Source of the DNA: an uncultured Spartobacteria bacterium
GTDB taxonomy: Bacteria; Verrucomicrobiota; Verrucomicrobiia; Chthoniobacterales; Terrimicrobiaceae
Length of the DNA stretch: 64,000 nucleotides
Direction of reading: 5' to 3'
Assembly: GCA_937960895.1 (NCBI GenBank)
Contig: CALCJD010000001.1
Location: 1 to 64,000, forward strand
Within the stretch, counting starts at the first letter, position 1. The number at the start of each line of letters is the position of its first letter. Positions 52,571 through 63,270 of the stretch are shown piece after piece. Under the pieces are notes generated by a model, which saw only the letters and a program-made list of their open reading frames with translations, made no database searches and was not told the DNA's origin. Both the position numbers and the translations under genes were made by a program.

Positions 52571-55500
52571 TCAATTGTTCCAAATGCGCGCTTCCGCCGT
52601 CTCGGCGAGCTGGCGCACGCTGGGTCCTTTCAGGAATTCCATGGCCGAAAAGGTCACGCCGATGCGTTCCTTGATGCCCAGACTCAGTTCGAGCACCAGG
52701 AGGGAATCGACCCCCATTTCGTTCAGCTTCCGATTCACCGGAATGGTGTCTCGCGACATCTTAAGCGTCGCCGCGAGAACTTCCAGCAGATGTTCCTCCA
52801 CGGCGCGAAGCCGCTGCTCGCGGCTGGCTCCCTCCAGGGATTGGCGCAGCGCCGAGGCCGCATCCCCGGCACCTCCGCCCGCCCCCAGGCTCCTCAGTCC
52901 GCAGAATCGCGAATCCCCGGCGAGATGCGGATGGGCCTGGAGCCATTGCTCCCAGTCCACCGCAAACACGCCGATCCGGGCCACCTGCATGCGCAGAATC
53001 CGCGCAAGGGCGGCCAGCGCCTCGCGGTTTTTCAGTCCGGTGATGCCCGCGCTGGACAGGACAAGGCCGAGGTGGGCATCGCGCGCCACCACGCCGGACT
53101 CGGCCAGGGCGCCCCAGTTGATCGAGGTGACGGGACGTCCGGCCGCCCGCAGGTGTTGGGCCAGGCCGTCGAGCACGGCATTGGCGGCCACGTAGCTCGT
53201 CTGGCCGCGATTGCCGATCACCGCGGAGATGGACGACGAAAAGACGAGAAAATCCAGCGCCGGCTCCGTCGCCAGAGCCTCGGCCAGATGGACCGCGCCG
53301 GCCACCTTGGGGGCGAACACCCTGCGGAATCGCCCGCCGGTCTGCTCCGCCATCAGCCCGTCGTCGAGAACCATGGCGCCGTGAATGACCCCCCGCAGAA
53401 CCAGCCCGTCGGCGCGGCAGCGCCCGAGGGCGTTCCGGAGGTCGTCGGCCTTCGTGACATCGGCCGCAACCACCTCCACCTGGGTGCCGGTCGCGGCAAG
53501 TTCGCGGACAACCTCCCCGATTCCCGGGGCGGACGGACCCGAACGGCTCGCCAAAACCACCCGGCCGGCGCCCTGCCCGGCCAGCCAGCGCGCGATGGTG
53601 AGACCAAATCCGGATGTGCCTCCCGTGACGAGATAGGAGCCGTCCTTCCGAATGACGGGACGAAATTCATCGGGAATCTCCACCTCGCCCGCGGAGAAAT
53701 CGAGGAGCAGCTTGCCGATGTGCCGGCTGCGCGACATTTCCTCGAAGGCCGCCCGAAACTCCCGCGCCGGGAAGACCCGCACGGGACCCGGCCGGAACTC
53801 GCCGCGGACAAAATGCCCGAGCACCTTTTCGAGGGTCTTCCGCGTGAACTCCGGCCGTTCCTTGGCGAGCCGGTCCATGTCCACCGAGGCAAAAATCAGA
53901 TTCCGGTTGAACGGCCGCAGCGGAAGCCCGTTGTCCTCGGCGATGTCCTTCTTGCCGATCTCGACATAGCGACCTCCGGTGCGCAGGAGCCCGAGGCTCA
54001 CATGCATGGCCTGACCGGTTTGCGCGCCGATCACCACGTCGATCCCCTCGCCTCCGGTGGCCTCGCGGATCCGGCGTCCGAAGTCGAGGGTGCGCGAGGA
54101 ATAAACCCGCTCGATCCCCATCTGCCGGAGCCAGACGATCTTTTCCTCGGAACCGGCCGTCGCGTAGATCTCCGCGCCGATCCACCGGGCGATCTCCATC
54201 GCCGCCAGTCCAAGGCCGCCGGTCGCATGATGAATCAGCACCCGCTCGCCGGCCTGCAGATGGGCGACCTGCACGAGTCCGTGATAGGCCGCCAGATAGA
54301 CCACGGGGATGGCCGCGGCCTCCATGCCAAGCGATTCCGGCAGCGGGAACACGAAGTCCTCGCGCACGGTGGCGTAACTGCGGAACCCCCGGGTCAAAAT
54401 CGCCAGCACGCGATCCCCCGGCCGGAAACGGCTGCCCTCGCCGGCCCGTACCACGACCCCCGCGCACTCCATGCCGAAATCCGCCTCGTTGAAGGTGTCC
54501 TCGTAGGCGCCGGGATGAATGCGTCCGTCAACCTTGAGGAGATCCTTGTAATTGATCGACGACAGATGGATCCGGATCTCCACCTCGCCCGGACCCGGAT
54601 CCTCACGCGTGGCCGGTTCGAAATGCAGGGCGTCGAGACGTCCCTTGGGCGGCAGGCGAAGCTCCACGGGCTCGTCGACCGAACAGGGGGTCGCGGACGG
54701 CGCGTCGCCGTTCTCGCGGTGCGGGGTCAGCGCCATTTCGTAACGCCGTCCGTCGCGAATCGCGGCTTCCCCGGAGCCGGCGGACAATTCGTTCAGAACG
54801 GACCGTGCGTCCTCCGGACCCGCCACGGCCGGCAGGTCAAGGCAGCGGCAGGTGACGGCATCAAATTCGTTTGCGGCCACGAGCCCGAGCGCACCCAGGG
54901 CGGAAGCCGCCCAGTTGGCCGCGGCGTCCCCGGGCACAACCCGCCGGGCATCGCGCGTCACGACGGTGATGTCCACGCCGTCCGGACGGCATTTCGCCGC
55001 GGCCTGAAAAAGTCCGGTGATTCTTTCACTCAAAGCCTGCGCGGCATCGGCGCCGGTGGCTTCCGTCGAACCCCAAAGCACGACAAGGTGGCGGCGGGCC
55101 GGCTCGGCGGACAGGTGCGCGGTCAGGGATTCCCGGCTGGACTCGAGCGAGTCGGTTGCTTCCGTTTCCACCAGCGCGGACCCGGGCAAAAGCGCCGTCA
55201 GTTCCCGGCCCAGCGCCAGACCGGCCCCGGCGGGACCGGCCAGAATCAAAACCTCCGATCCGCGGACCGGTTCCGTTTTTTCCAGCGGGACCGGCTTCCA
55301 GGTCGTTTCATAAAACGCGGCCTCATCCGATCCGCCGGGGTCCACCTCGATGACCTGCAGCGACATGCGATGCGCGTGGGCGTGAACGCGGCCGGCCGCA
55401 TCGATCAGCCAGACATTGGCGACGAGACGGCTTTCCGAATGGCTGGTCAGTTCCCCAAAGGCATAAAGCTCCCCGCCGGACGGACGGGAATAGTAGGTGA

Positions 55501-58500
55501 ATTGCTCGATGGCGAACGGAACAAACAGGCCCTCACGCCCCGACTGGAACAGGATCGGCTGAATGGCGGCGTCGAAAAGAACCGGGTGCAGCGGATGCCC
55601 TTCCTCGCCGGCCACCTGCGATGCATCGAGGTGAAGCAGGAAACTGTCCCCGCCCGAGAAAATCCGGCGCGTTGGACGAAACCACGGACCGTAATGCAAT
55701 CCGCGCCGGGCGAGGTCGTCGTAAAATGCGTCCACGGACACCTCGCGCGGACAGCGCCGCCGCAGCGCCTCGAGATCGAGCGTGGGCGGGGCGGCGTCCG
55801 TCTGAGGAACCAGCCGTCCCCGGCAGTGCCGGAGCAACCCGCCCCCCTCGCCTTCCGTGCGGCTGAAAATCTGAAACCGTCCGCCTTCCTCATCGTATTC
55901 GGTGACGAGGTATTGCAGCTTGGAATAATCCACCACGAGCACACGCTCGAAGCTGACGTTTTCGAGCAGCGCCGTTTCGTGTTCGTGCACCCGGCGGTTC
56001 AGGACGAGGGCGGCGTCGATGTATCCCATGCCGGCGAAAACCGTCTGGTCCTGCACGCCGTGATCGAAGAGGAACGGAAAATAATTCCGGTTGATTTCCA
56101 CCTCCCAGCACGGATTGGGAGCCGGGAGCGTGCGGTTGAGATACACGGGACCCGGCAGACCGAAACGCTCCATCACCGACCGCTCGGATTCCAGCCAATG
56201 GATCTCGCGCTGCCAGGGATATTGCGGTGCGGGAATGAAACGTCCTTCGCGCGGCGCGACCTTCGTCCAGTCCGGCTCGTGACCCGCGACATAAAGCTCC
56301 GCGAGGGTCAGCAGGACACGGGGACGCTCCGGCTCGGCGCGGCGCAATGTCGGGTGACTGTGAATCCTTCGTTCGAGCGAGGCGGCGACCTCCTTCAGCG
56401 AGTTGCCCAGCACGGGATGCGGGCCCACCTCGAGAAAATCGGCAAATCCCGCCTCCATCAGCGAGCGCGCCGCCGCGGCAAAATGCACGGGCTCGCGCAC
56501 ATTTTTCCACCAATATTCCGCCGTCCATTCCCCGCCGTCCGAAAGGCGGCCCAGCGCGGTCGAATACAGCGGGAGCTGCGCCGGTTTGGGCGTGAGTCCG
56601 GCGAGGGAGGACAACAGTTCGTCCTTCAGGGGATCCATCTGCGGGCTGTGGTAGGCCACCTCCACACGCAGGAACTTCTGGAAAATCTCCCGCGCCCCGA
56701 GCGCCGCGGCGATTTCTTGGAGCTGTGCGGTGTCCCCGGAAAGCGTCACCGTGTGGAAGCTGTTCACCGCGGCCACGGACACCTCCGGATAATCGGTCAG
56801 GATGCGCTCCGCCTCCTCTTCGGAGATTCCCGCCGCCAGCATCGCGCCGCGCCCGGCCATCGTCTGCTGAAGGCGGCTGCGGTGATAACTGATGCGCACG
56901 GCTTCCTCGAGCGTGTAGACGCCGGCGCCCCAGGCCGCGGACACCTCGCCCACGCTGTGTCCCACCACGGCGGCCGGACGGATTCCGAGTTCGGCCCACA
57001 GCCGGGTGAGCGCCACCTGCAGGGCAAAGTTCGCCGGCTGGGCCAGGTCGGTGTGCCGCATGCGCGATTCGGCTTCCGGCGCCATCATCGCCTGCTTCAA
57101 CGACCAGCCGGCCAGCGGTTCGAAAATGGCGTCGATCTCCTCCACCGCCTGACGCACCACCGGCTCGGTGCGCAGCAATTCCTGTCCCATGCCCCACCAC
57201 TGGGGACCCATGCCGGTGTAGACGAAAACCAGCCCCGCCCCCGGCTCGATCGCGCGCGCCGCGACCACCACTCCGTCGTGGGCCTGACCGGTCGAAAGCG
57301 AGATCAGCTGGTTCTTCAATTCCTCAAGGCTCCGCGTGAGAACGGCTCCGCGGAAATCCAGGTGGTTGTGGCGAAAGGCGCACGAATGGGCCAGATCCCC
57401 CAGCGTGCCGTTGAAGGGCTGCCCGATCTGAAAGGCCAGCTTGCCCGCCAGATCCCGCAGCGCCTTTTCGCTGCGCGCCGAAACCGGAATCAACTGCAGG
57501 TCCGACGCCGGCGCCGACGGAGGTTCCGGCCGGACCGGGGCGGATTCCAGCAGGGCGTGCGCATTGGTGCCGCCGTAGCCGAAGGAATTGATGCCGGCCA
57601 GCAGCACCGGTTTTTCCTCGGCCGACGGCAGATCCCGCGTGGTGGAAGCGACCTCCAGGCAATAGTCGGCGAAGGGGATCCTGGGGTTCGGATTTTTGAA
57701 ATGAAGATTCTTCGGAACCTGGCGGTTTTTCAGCACCCCGATCACCTTGAGCAATCCCGCCACACCGGCGGCGGCCTCCAGGTGACCGATGTTGGTTTTG
57801 ACCGAGCCGACGATCAGCTTGCGCGTGCGATTCTCGCGAAAACTCCGGTGCAGCGCCCCGAGCTCGGCCGCATCCCCGGCCTGCGTGCCCGTTCCGTGCG
57901 CCTCCACATAATCGACATCGGCAAAAGCCACCCCGGCCTCCGCATACACGCGCCGGATGAGCGCCTCCTGCGCCTCGCTGTTGGGCAGCGAAATGCCGTC
58001 CGTGTGTCCATCCTGGTTCACCCCGGTGGCCCGCACCACGGCATGGATCTGATCGCCGTCGGCCAGCGCGTCATCAAGCCGCTTGAGAAGAAGCAATCCG
58101 GCCCCCTCCCCGCGGGCGTAGCCCGAGGCGGACTCGTCGAAGGCGTGGCACTCCCCGTGCTCGGACAGGAAATGTCCCTTGCTCATGATGATGGGAAACT
58201 CCGGCCGCATCATCACGTTCACGCCTCCCGCCAACACCATGTCGCACTCCCGAAGACGCAGGCTCTGGCAGGCGTAATGCAGGGCCACCAGCGAGGACGA
58301 ACACGCCGTGTCCAGCGTGAGACTCGGACCGCGCAAATCAAACGCGTGCGAGAGCCGGTTCGACAGCACGGTCATCATCACGCCCCCCGCGGCGTGCGCA
58401 TTGATCAAATGCCGGTTCGACGGCTGGGCCTGAAGCACCATGTGATCCAGACAAAAGCCGCCCACGAAAACTCCCGTGCGCGAACCGGCCACCTTTTTCA

Positions 58501-58861
58501 GCGGGTAGCCAGCATCCGCAAAGGCCTCCCAGGCGCTCTCAAGCAGCAGGCGCTGCTGCGGATCGAGTGAGGCCGCCTCGCGCGGAGAAATGCCAAAGGC
58601 GAGCGGATCGAACTGGCGCACGTCCGCATCAAGAAACGCACCTTTCGGCGCGTAACTCTTGCCCGGACGCTGGGGATCCTCATCCCAATACTGTCGCCAG
58701 TCCCAGCGATCCGATTTGATCGGTTTCAGCGCATTGCCGCCACGCAACAGGAAGCGCCAGAAGGCCGGCAGGGACGAGGCATTGGGCGGCATGCGACACC
58801 CGATTCCGACGATGGCAAATTTTTCACAAGGAAACGACAAAGAGGTCTGGGAAGCTGCCAT
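52571..58861 (-). CDS. Type I polyketide synthase, fully reducing: KS-AT-DH-ER-KR-ACP
   Basis: 2,096 residues. KS (~15-440): Cys187 in DTACSSSLVAL, EAHGTGTQAGD, NIGHLEAAAG. AT (~520-850): GHSVGEVSA and VAYHSPQM at the specificity site, nearest to malonyl type. DH (~905-1180): LFDHGVQDQTVFAGMG (the usual Pro is Ala) and DAAIQPILFQSG. ER (~1400-1700): NYKDLL and HHATGGLGLAA. KR (~1720-1950): VTGGTSGFGLTIARWL, YVAANAVLDGL. ACP (~2015-2085): GVDSLLVLEL with the pantetheine Ser. No thioesterase is present and no phosphopantetheinyl transferase is nearby. A single fully reducing module suggests an iterative enzyme making a saturated, fatty-acid-like chain. ATG 58861 is preferred over GTG 58867. Confidence 0.94.
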   Translation of the reverse strand: MAASQTSLSFPCEKFAIVGIGCRMPPNASSLPAFWRFLLRGGNALKPIKSDRWDWRQYWDEDPQRPGKSYAPKGAFLDADVRQFDPLAFGISPREAASLDPQQRLLLESAWEAFADAGYPLKKVAGSRTGVFVGGFCLDHMVLQAQPSNRHLINAHAAGGVMMTVLSNRLSHAFDLRGPSLTLDTACSSSLVALHYACQSLRLRECDMVLAGGVNVMMRPEFPIIMSKGHFLSEHGECHAFDESASGYARGEGAGLLLLKRLDDALADGDQIHAVVRATGVNQDGHTDGISLPNSEAQEALIRRVYAEAGVAFADVDYVEAHGTGTQAGDAAELGALHRSFRENRTRKLIVGSVKTNIGHLEAAAGVAGLLKVIGVLKNRQVPKNLHFKNPNPRIPFADYCLEVASTTRDLPSAEEKPVLLAGINSFGYGGTNAHALLESAPVRPEPPSAPASDLQLIPVSARSEKALRDLAGKLAFQIGQPFNGTLGDLAHSCAFRHNHLDFRGAVLTRSLEELKNQLISLSTGQAHDGVVVAARAIEPGAGLVFVYTGMGPQWWGMGQELLRTEPVVRQAVEEIDAIFEPLAGWSLKQAMMAPEAESRMRHTDLAQPANFALQVALTRLWAELGIRPAAVVGHSVGEVSAAWGAGVYTLEEAVRISYHRSRLQQTMAGRGAMLAAGISEEEAERILTDYPEVSVAAVNSFHTVTLSGDTAQLQEIAAALGAREIFQKFLRVEVAYHSPQMDPLKDELLSSLAGLTPKPAQLPLYSTALGRLSDGGEWTAEYWWKNVREPVHFAAAARSLMEAGFADFLEVGPHPVLGNSLKEVAASLERRIHSHPTLRRAEPERPRVLLTLAELYVAGHEPDWTKVAPREGRFIPAPQYPWQREIHWLESERSVMERFGLPGPVYLNRTLPAPNPCWEVEINRNYFPFLFDHGVQDQTVFAGMGYIDAALVLNRRVHEHETALLENVSFERVLVVDYSKLQYLVTEYDEEGGRFQIFSRTEGEGGGLLRHCRGRLVPQTDAAPPTLDLEALRRRCPREVSVDAFYDDLARRGLHYGPWFRPTRRIFSGGDSFLLHLDASQVAGEEGHPLHPVLFDAAIQPILFQSGREGLFVPFAIEQFTYYSRPSGGELYAFGELTSHSESRLVANVWLIDAAGRVHAHAHRMSLQVIEVDPGGSDEAAFYETTWKPVPLEKTEPVRGSEVLILAGPAGAGLALGRELTALLPGSALVETEATDSLESSRESLTAHLSAEPARRHLVVLWGSTEATGADAAQALSERITGLFQAAAKCRPDGVDITVVTRDARRVVPGDAAANWAASALGALGLVAANEFDAVTCRCLDLPAVAGPEDARSVLNELSAGSGEAAIRDGRRYEMALTPHRENGDAPSATPCSVDEPVELRLPPKGRLDALHFEPATREDPGPGEVEIRIHLSSINYKDLLKVDGRIHPGAYEDTFNEADFGMECAGVVVRAGEGSRFRPGDRVLAILTRGFRSYATVREDFVFPLPESLGMEAAAIPVVYLAAYHGLVQVAHLQAGERVLIHHATGGLGLAAMEIARWIGAEIYATAGSEEKIVWLRQMGIERVYSSRTLDFGRRIREATGGEGIDVVIGAQTGQAMHVSLGLLRTGGRYVEIGKKDIAEDNGLPLRPFNRNLIFASVDMDRLAKERPEFTRKTLEKVLGHFVRGEFRPGPVRVFPAREFRAAFEEMSRSRHIGKLLLDFSAGEVEIPDEFRPVIRKDGSYLVTGGTSGFGLTIARWLAGQGAGRVVLASRSGPSAPGIGEVVRELAATGTQVEVVAADVTKADDLRNALGRCRADGLVLRGVIHGAMVLDDGLMAEQTGGRFRRVFAPKVAGAVHLAEALATEPALDFLVFSSSISAVIGNRGQTSYVAANAVLDGLAQHLRAAGRPVTSINWGALAESGVVARDAHLGLVLSSAGITGLKNREALAALARILRMQVARIGVFAVDWEQWLQAHPHLAGDSRFCGLRSLGAGGGAGDAASALRQSLEGASREQRLRAVEEHLLEVLAATLKMSRDTIPVNRKLNEMGVDSLLVLELSLGIKERIGVTFSAMEFLKGPSVRQLAETAEARIWNN

Positions 58862-58914
58862 TGGCACAGAACATCCACAGTAACAAAACCTTCGCGCAAC
58901 GACCAGCGGTTACA

Positions 58915-58925
58915 GCATCCGGTTG
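58915..58925. promoter_or_regulatory. Shared 11-mer gcatccggttg upstream of the polyketide synthase
   Basis: Identical to 13031-13041 upstream of the LuxR-type regulator gene. It lies within an imperfect TTACA...TGTAA dyad (about 58910-58929) in the 81-base gap before the synthase. Confidence 0.25.
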
Positions 58926-58942
58926 TAAAAATTTTCCCAAAA

Positions 58943-60178
58943 TCACGCGTCCGGTTTTCGCGGGGCGACCCGTCCGCCATCACGGATGGTATCCGGCGGA
59001 TGAAGGATCACCTGGTCGCCCTCGCGGAGCCCGTTTTTCACCTCCGCAAACACCCCGTTGTTTCTTCCGATTTCGACCCGCGTCAGTCGCGTCCGACCGG
59101 AAACCACCAGGAACGTGGCCCATTCATTGCCCTTGCGAAACAGCGCCCCGGTGGGCACCTGAAGCACATCGTCACCGCTCCAGGTCACGATTCGCGCCTC
59201 CACGCGGTACCGGTCTCCGAGGAGACCCGGAGGCAGATCCACAAAGTCCACACGGACCTTCACCCGCTGTTCCTCCACGCCCAGCGCGGAAACCTTGAGA
59301 AAGGCGCCGGGCTCCACCAGCACCACCCGACCCTGCAGCGGCTCGCTGCCTCCCCATTGTTCGATGGTCACCGGAGCCCCGGGCCGCACATTGACGGCAT
59401 CGCTGGAGAGCAGTTCGATCTCCGCCTCCAGATCCTTCGGATCGCCCACTTCCATGATGGGCGTGCCCGGCGTGATCGTGCGGGCGCTTTCTTCGTAGAC
59501 GTTCAACACGACCCCGGACACGGGCGCCCGGATTTCCACCGGCTGTCCGACATCGTTGGGATCCGCGCTGGCCTGCACCAGCGCGGCCTTCGCCTGTTCA
59601 AGCTCAAACTCCGCGACCTTGAGGGCAAAGTGGGCGGAACCGAGGGCATTGCTCAGCATGTCGACGCGATTCTTGGCGGCGTCGAATTCCTGGACGGAAA
59701 TGGCGCCTTTTTTTCGCAGATGATCGGCGCGGGTGAGTTCCTTTTGGGCGAGGTCAAGTTCCGCGGTGGCGCTTTGCACCTGTTCGTGGCGTTGCATGAG
59801 GGCGGCCTGGGCGGAGTTCACCGCCGCCTCGGCTTGGGCCTTGGCGCGCGGGTCGAGGAAACTGGAGGGGGCGGCCTGGATGACGGCGAGAACGGTTTCT
59901 CCCTCCGCGATGGGATCGCCGGCGCGGAGCGGCACCCGGCGGAGGTAGCCGGCCACCGGCGGAGACACCACGTAGCGGTTGCGGATGCGGGTCTTGCCCT
60001 CCTCGAGAACGGACACCGTGAGGGGTCCCCGAAACACCGTGGCGGTGTCGACCGGCACGGGTTTCGGCAGGAGGCCGGTGACGATGAAAACGGCCAGCGC
60101 GGCGCCGCCCAGATAAAGCGGGATCCGGCGCCATGCGCCCTTGCGGCGCGGTTTTCCATTCGGGGTCGCAGATTTCAT
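58943..60178 (-). CDS. HlyD/MacA-type periplasmic adaptor subunit of ABC exporter
   Basis: 411 residues. One N-terminal membrane anchor (IPLYLGGAALAVFIVTGLL) is followed by a barrel-sandwich (lipoyl-like) half VVSPPVAGYLRRVPLRAGD, a long coiled coil (residues ~100-190, AQAEAAVNSAQAALMQRHEQ), the second lipoyl half VEIRAPVSGVVLNVYEE and a beta-barrel/C-terminal part ending in GLREGDQVILHPP. It joins an inner-membrane ABC permease to the outer envelope. Its ATG directly follows the permease stop (TAA-ATG). It is the last exporter gene, 81 bases before the polyketide synthase, so the exporter probably carries the synthase product, like DevBCA for heterocyst glycolipids. Confidence 0.9.
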   Translation of the reverse strand: MKSATPNGKPRRKGAWRRIPLYLGGAALAVFIVTGLLPKPVPVDTATVFRGPLTVSVLEEGKTRIRNRYVVSPPVAGYLRRVPLRAGDPIAEGETVLAVIQAAPSSFLDPRAKAQAEAAVNSAQAALMQRHEQVQSATAELDLAQKELTRADHLRKKGAISVQEFDAAKNRVDMLSNALGSAHFALKVAEFELEQAKAALVQASADPNDVGQPVEIRAPVSGVVLNVYEESARTITPGTPIMEVGDPKDLEAEIELLSSDAVNVRPGAPVTIEQWGGSEPLQGRVVLVEPGAFLKVSALGVEEQRVKVRVDFVDLPPGLLGDRYRVEARIVTWSGDDVLQVPTGALFRKGNEWATFLVVSGRTRLTRVEIGRNNGVFAEVKNGLREGDQVILHPPDTIRDGGRVAPRKPDA

Positions 60179-62545
60179 TTATTCTCTGGCTTTGAGGACT
60201 TCGAGGAGATCGAGGTTGCGGATGCGGCGGCTCACGACAAAAAAGGAAAATCCGGCGGACACCAGCACAATCAGCACGGCGGTGGCATAGGTCTGGTGCG
60301 TGAGAATGAGCGGCAGCCGCACGGTTTCGGTGCTGGCGGAGATGACAATCAGATTGGCCAGCTGACCGCCGATCCAGAGTCCGATCGGAAGGGCAAAAAG
60401 GGTCAGCATGGCGAGTTCGCCGATCATCACTCCGGCCACCTCGCGATTGGTGAAGCCGACCACCCGGAGGGTGGCGAGATCGCGTCCGCGTTCGGACAGG
60501 GCGATGCGTGCGCTGTTGTACACCACGCCGAAGGCCACGATGACGGAGAACAGAAAATAGATGCCCTGGATGAGATTGATCGATTCGGCGGTGGTCTTGC
60601 GGAAACTTTCCTTCAGCGCCGAGGTGATGTTGATGCCGCCGATGCGCGGCACCTCCCCGACCTCGTCGAGGAATTCCTTCCAGCGCGCGCGGTCGACGGA
60701 CAGATGGGCGCCGTTCACCGTCGATCCCTCCTGCATCAGGCGCCGGAGCGCGCCGATGTCCATGTAGGCGGACAGACCGGAATAATCGGTGATCAATCCC
60801 ACCACCGGAACGCTGCGGTGCGGACGGCGTCCCTCCTGCACCTCCATCATCACCGGGTCGCCCGGTTTGACGCCGAGCATCTCGGCCAGCTTCGCCGAAA
60901 TGAGCAGTCCGTCGGGCGGAATCGGCAGGGGATTGCCATGCCGGTCGAGCGCGCGATTGAGGAGGGTGCCGGGCGGCACACCGGTCACCGCAAGACGATG
61001 ACTGCGATGACCGAACCGCAGCCGCGCCGGAACACTGCGGAACGGCTCGGCGTGAATCACGCCCGGGAGGTGCCGCAGATCGCTGAATCCCGAAGCCGAC
61101 GTGGGTTCGATGAGACTTACCGTCACATCCTGCCGCTGGGCATGGGTCCATTGGAAATCGAGCAGGAAATTGATGCCGTCGCGCATGGCGCCGGGCACGA
61201 TGGGAATTCCCACCGCCAGGGCCAGTCCGAGGGTCGTGAAGGCCGCCTGCCACGGTTTGCGCTCGAGATTGCGCAGCGCCATCCGCATGGACGGCCCAAA
61301 CAGATTCTGCACGCCGAGCCGTTCGAGCAGGGAGGGTTTGAAATCGGCCGGAGGCTCGGGGCGCATGGCCTGGGCCGGCGGCAACTTCACCGCCTGGCGC
61401 ACCGCCCCCAGAACGCCGAGGAACGACGCCGCGGAACTCACCACGAAGGCCAGTCCAATCGCGCCGTAGTCCGGGTGGAAGGTCAGGGAGGGAAACTGGA
61501 AAAACTTGTGGTAGAGCCGGACGACATCGTGGCCGAGCTTTGTCCCCGCCAATCCGCCCACCACCAGTCCGATCGCCACGATGACGAAGGAAAACTTCAG
61601 GTAGTGCCAGCCCACCTGCGCGGACGAATACCCGAAGGCCTTGAGTTGCGCGATCTGCTCGCGCTGCAGGCGGATGACGCGCGCCAGCACGGCGCTGGTC
61701 ATGAAGGTCGCGATGCTCAGAAAGACGATCGGAAAGGCAATCGACAGCGCGTTGAGGATGGCAATTTCGTCATCGAGCTGCTTGGCGGAGGCGTGGTCGC
61801 GCCGGTCGTAGGCGATCAATCCGCCGTAAGGCTCCAGCAGGCGGTCGATTTCCGCCATGACCGGCGCGGGATCCTGTCCCGGCGCGACATCCACAACGAC
61901 ATTGTTGAACGCACCGTCCAGATCGCAGGCCGTCGCGAGGTCGCGTTCGTTCATCCAGAAGACACCGAACCGCCTGTTGTCCGGCAGCGCCTGGCCCGGA
62001 CGCGCCTCGAAGACATATTCCGGGGAGAGGGCGATGCCGACGACCTGCAGCTTCTGTTTTCCGCCGCGCAGGATGACCTCCACGGTGTCGCCCGGACGGA
62101 AACCGTGCGCGTTGGCAAAGGCCTCGCTCATGATGATCTCGTTGGCCTTGCCGATTTCGGGGTACCGTCCGGTCCGCAGATGCAGCAGGTTCAGCTGCAT
62201 GGGGCGGTCCTCGGGGAGGGAAAGGATCGTTCCGTCCGCGGGCTCGACCATCCCGGGCAGGTCCATGCGCACCGATTCCTTCACCCGCGTCTCCACGGCG
62301 GCAACCCCGGGAATGGCCGCCAGGCGTTCGCGCAGCGCATTGGGGGCGCGCTTCAGATCGCAGAACACGTCGGCAAAACGATGGCGTTCGTAATATTCGG
62401 CGCGGGTCACCTCGAGGGAGAGGATCAGACTGCGCGCCATGATCATCATGGCCAGACCGCAGGCCATCACCAGACCCACCGCCACCATCTGGCCCTTCAT
62501 CCGTCCGACATCGCGGAGGAGCTTGCGATCGAGCGCGCTCAGCAT
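60179..62545 (-). CDS. ABC exporter permease with two FtsX units
   Basis: 788 residues. N-terminal helix (GQMVAVGLVMACGLAMMIMA), a large external domain, a three-helix FtsX block (SIAFPIVFLSIATFMTSAVL; VIVAIGLVVGGLAGTKLG), a cytoplasmic linker with NLERKPWQAAFTTLGLALAV, another external domain, and a second FtsX block near the end (GIYFLFSVIVAFGVVYNSAR; AVLIVLVSAGFSFFVVSRRI). The duplicated FtsX design belongs to exporters of lipids and lipid-like compounds. ATG 62545 lies 2 bases after the ATPase stop; an upstream GTG at 62554 would overlap it. Confidence 0.9.
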   Translation of the reverse strand: MLSALDRKLLRDVGRMKGQMVAVGLVMACGLAMMIMARSLILSLEVTRAEYYERHRFADVFCDLKRAPNALRERLAAIPGVAAVETRVKESVRMDLPGMVEPADGTILSLPEDRPMQLNLLHLRTGRYPEIGKANEIIMSEAFANAHGFRPGDTVEVILRGGKQKLQVVGIALSPEYVFEARPGQALPDNRRFGVFWMNERDLATACDLDGAFNNVVVDVAPGQDPAPVMAEIDRLLEPYGGLIAYDRRDHASAKQLDDEIAILNALSIAFPIVFLSIATFMTSAVLARVIRLQREQIAQLKAFGYSSAQVGWHYLKFSFVIVAIGLVVGGLAGTKLGHDVVRLYHKFFQFPSLTFHPDYGAIGLAFVVSSAASFLGVLGAVRQAVKLPPAQAMRPEPPADFKPSLLERLGVQNLFGPSMRMALRNLERKPWQAAFTTLGLALAVGIPIVPGAMRDGINFLLDFQWTHAQRQDVTVSLIEPTSASGFSDLRHLPGVIHAEPFRSVPARLRFGHRSHRLAVTGVPPGTLLNRALDRHGNPLPIPPDGLLISAKLAEMLGVKPGDPVMMEVQEGRRPHRSVPVVGLITDYSGLSAYMDIGALRRLMQEGSTVNGAHLSVDRARWKEFLDEVGEVPRIGGINITSALKESFRKTTAESINLIQGIYFLFSVIVAFGVVYNSARIALSERGRDLATLRVVGFTNREVAGVMIGELAMLTLFALPIGLWIGGQLANLIVISASTETVRLPLILTHQTYATAVLIVLVSAGFSFFVVSRRIRNLDLLEVLKARE

Positions 62546-62547
62546 GG

Positions 62548-63266
<719 letters not shown>

Positions 63267-63270
<4 letters not shown>

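Noticed and set aside
52463..58570. Plus-strand open frame of 2,035 codons opposite the polyketide synthase
   Set aside because: His/Arg/Gly/Pro-rich translation without domains; a typical antisense shadow of a GC-rich gene whose minus-strand product has complete catalytic motifs.
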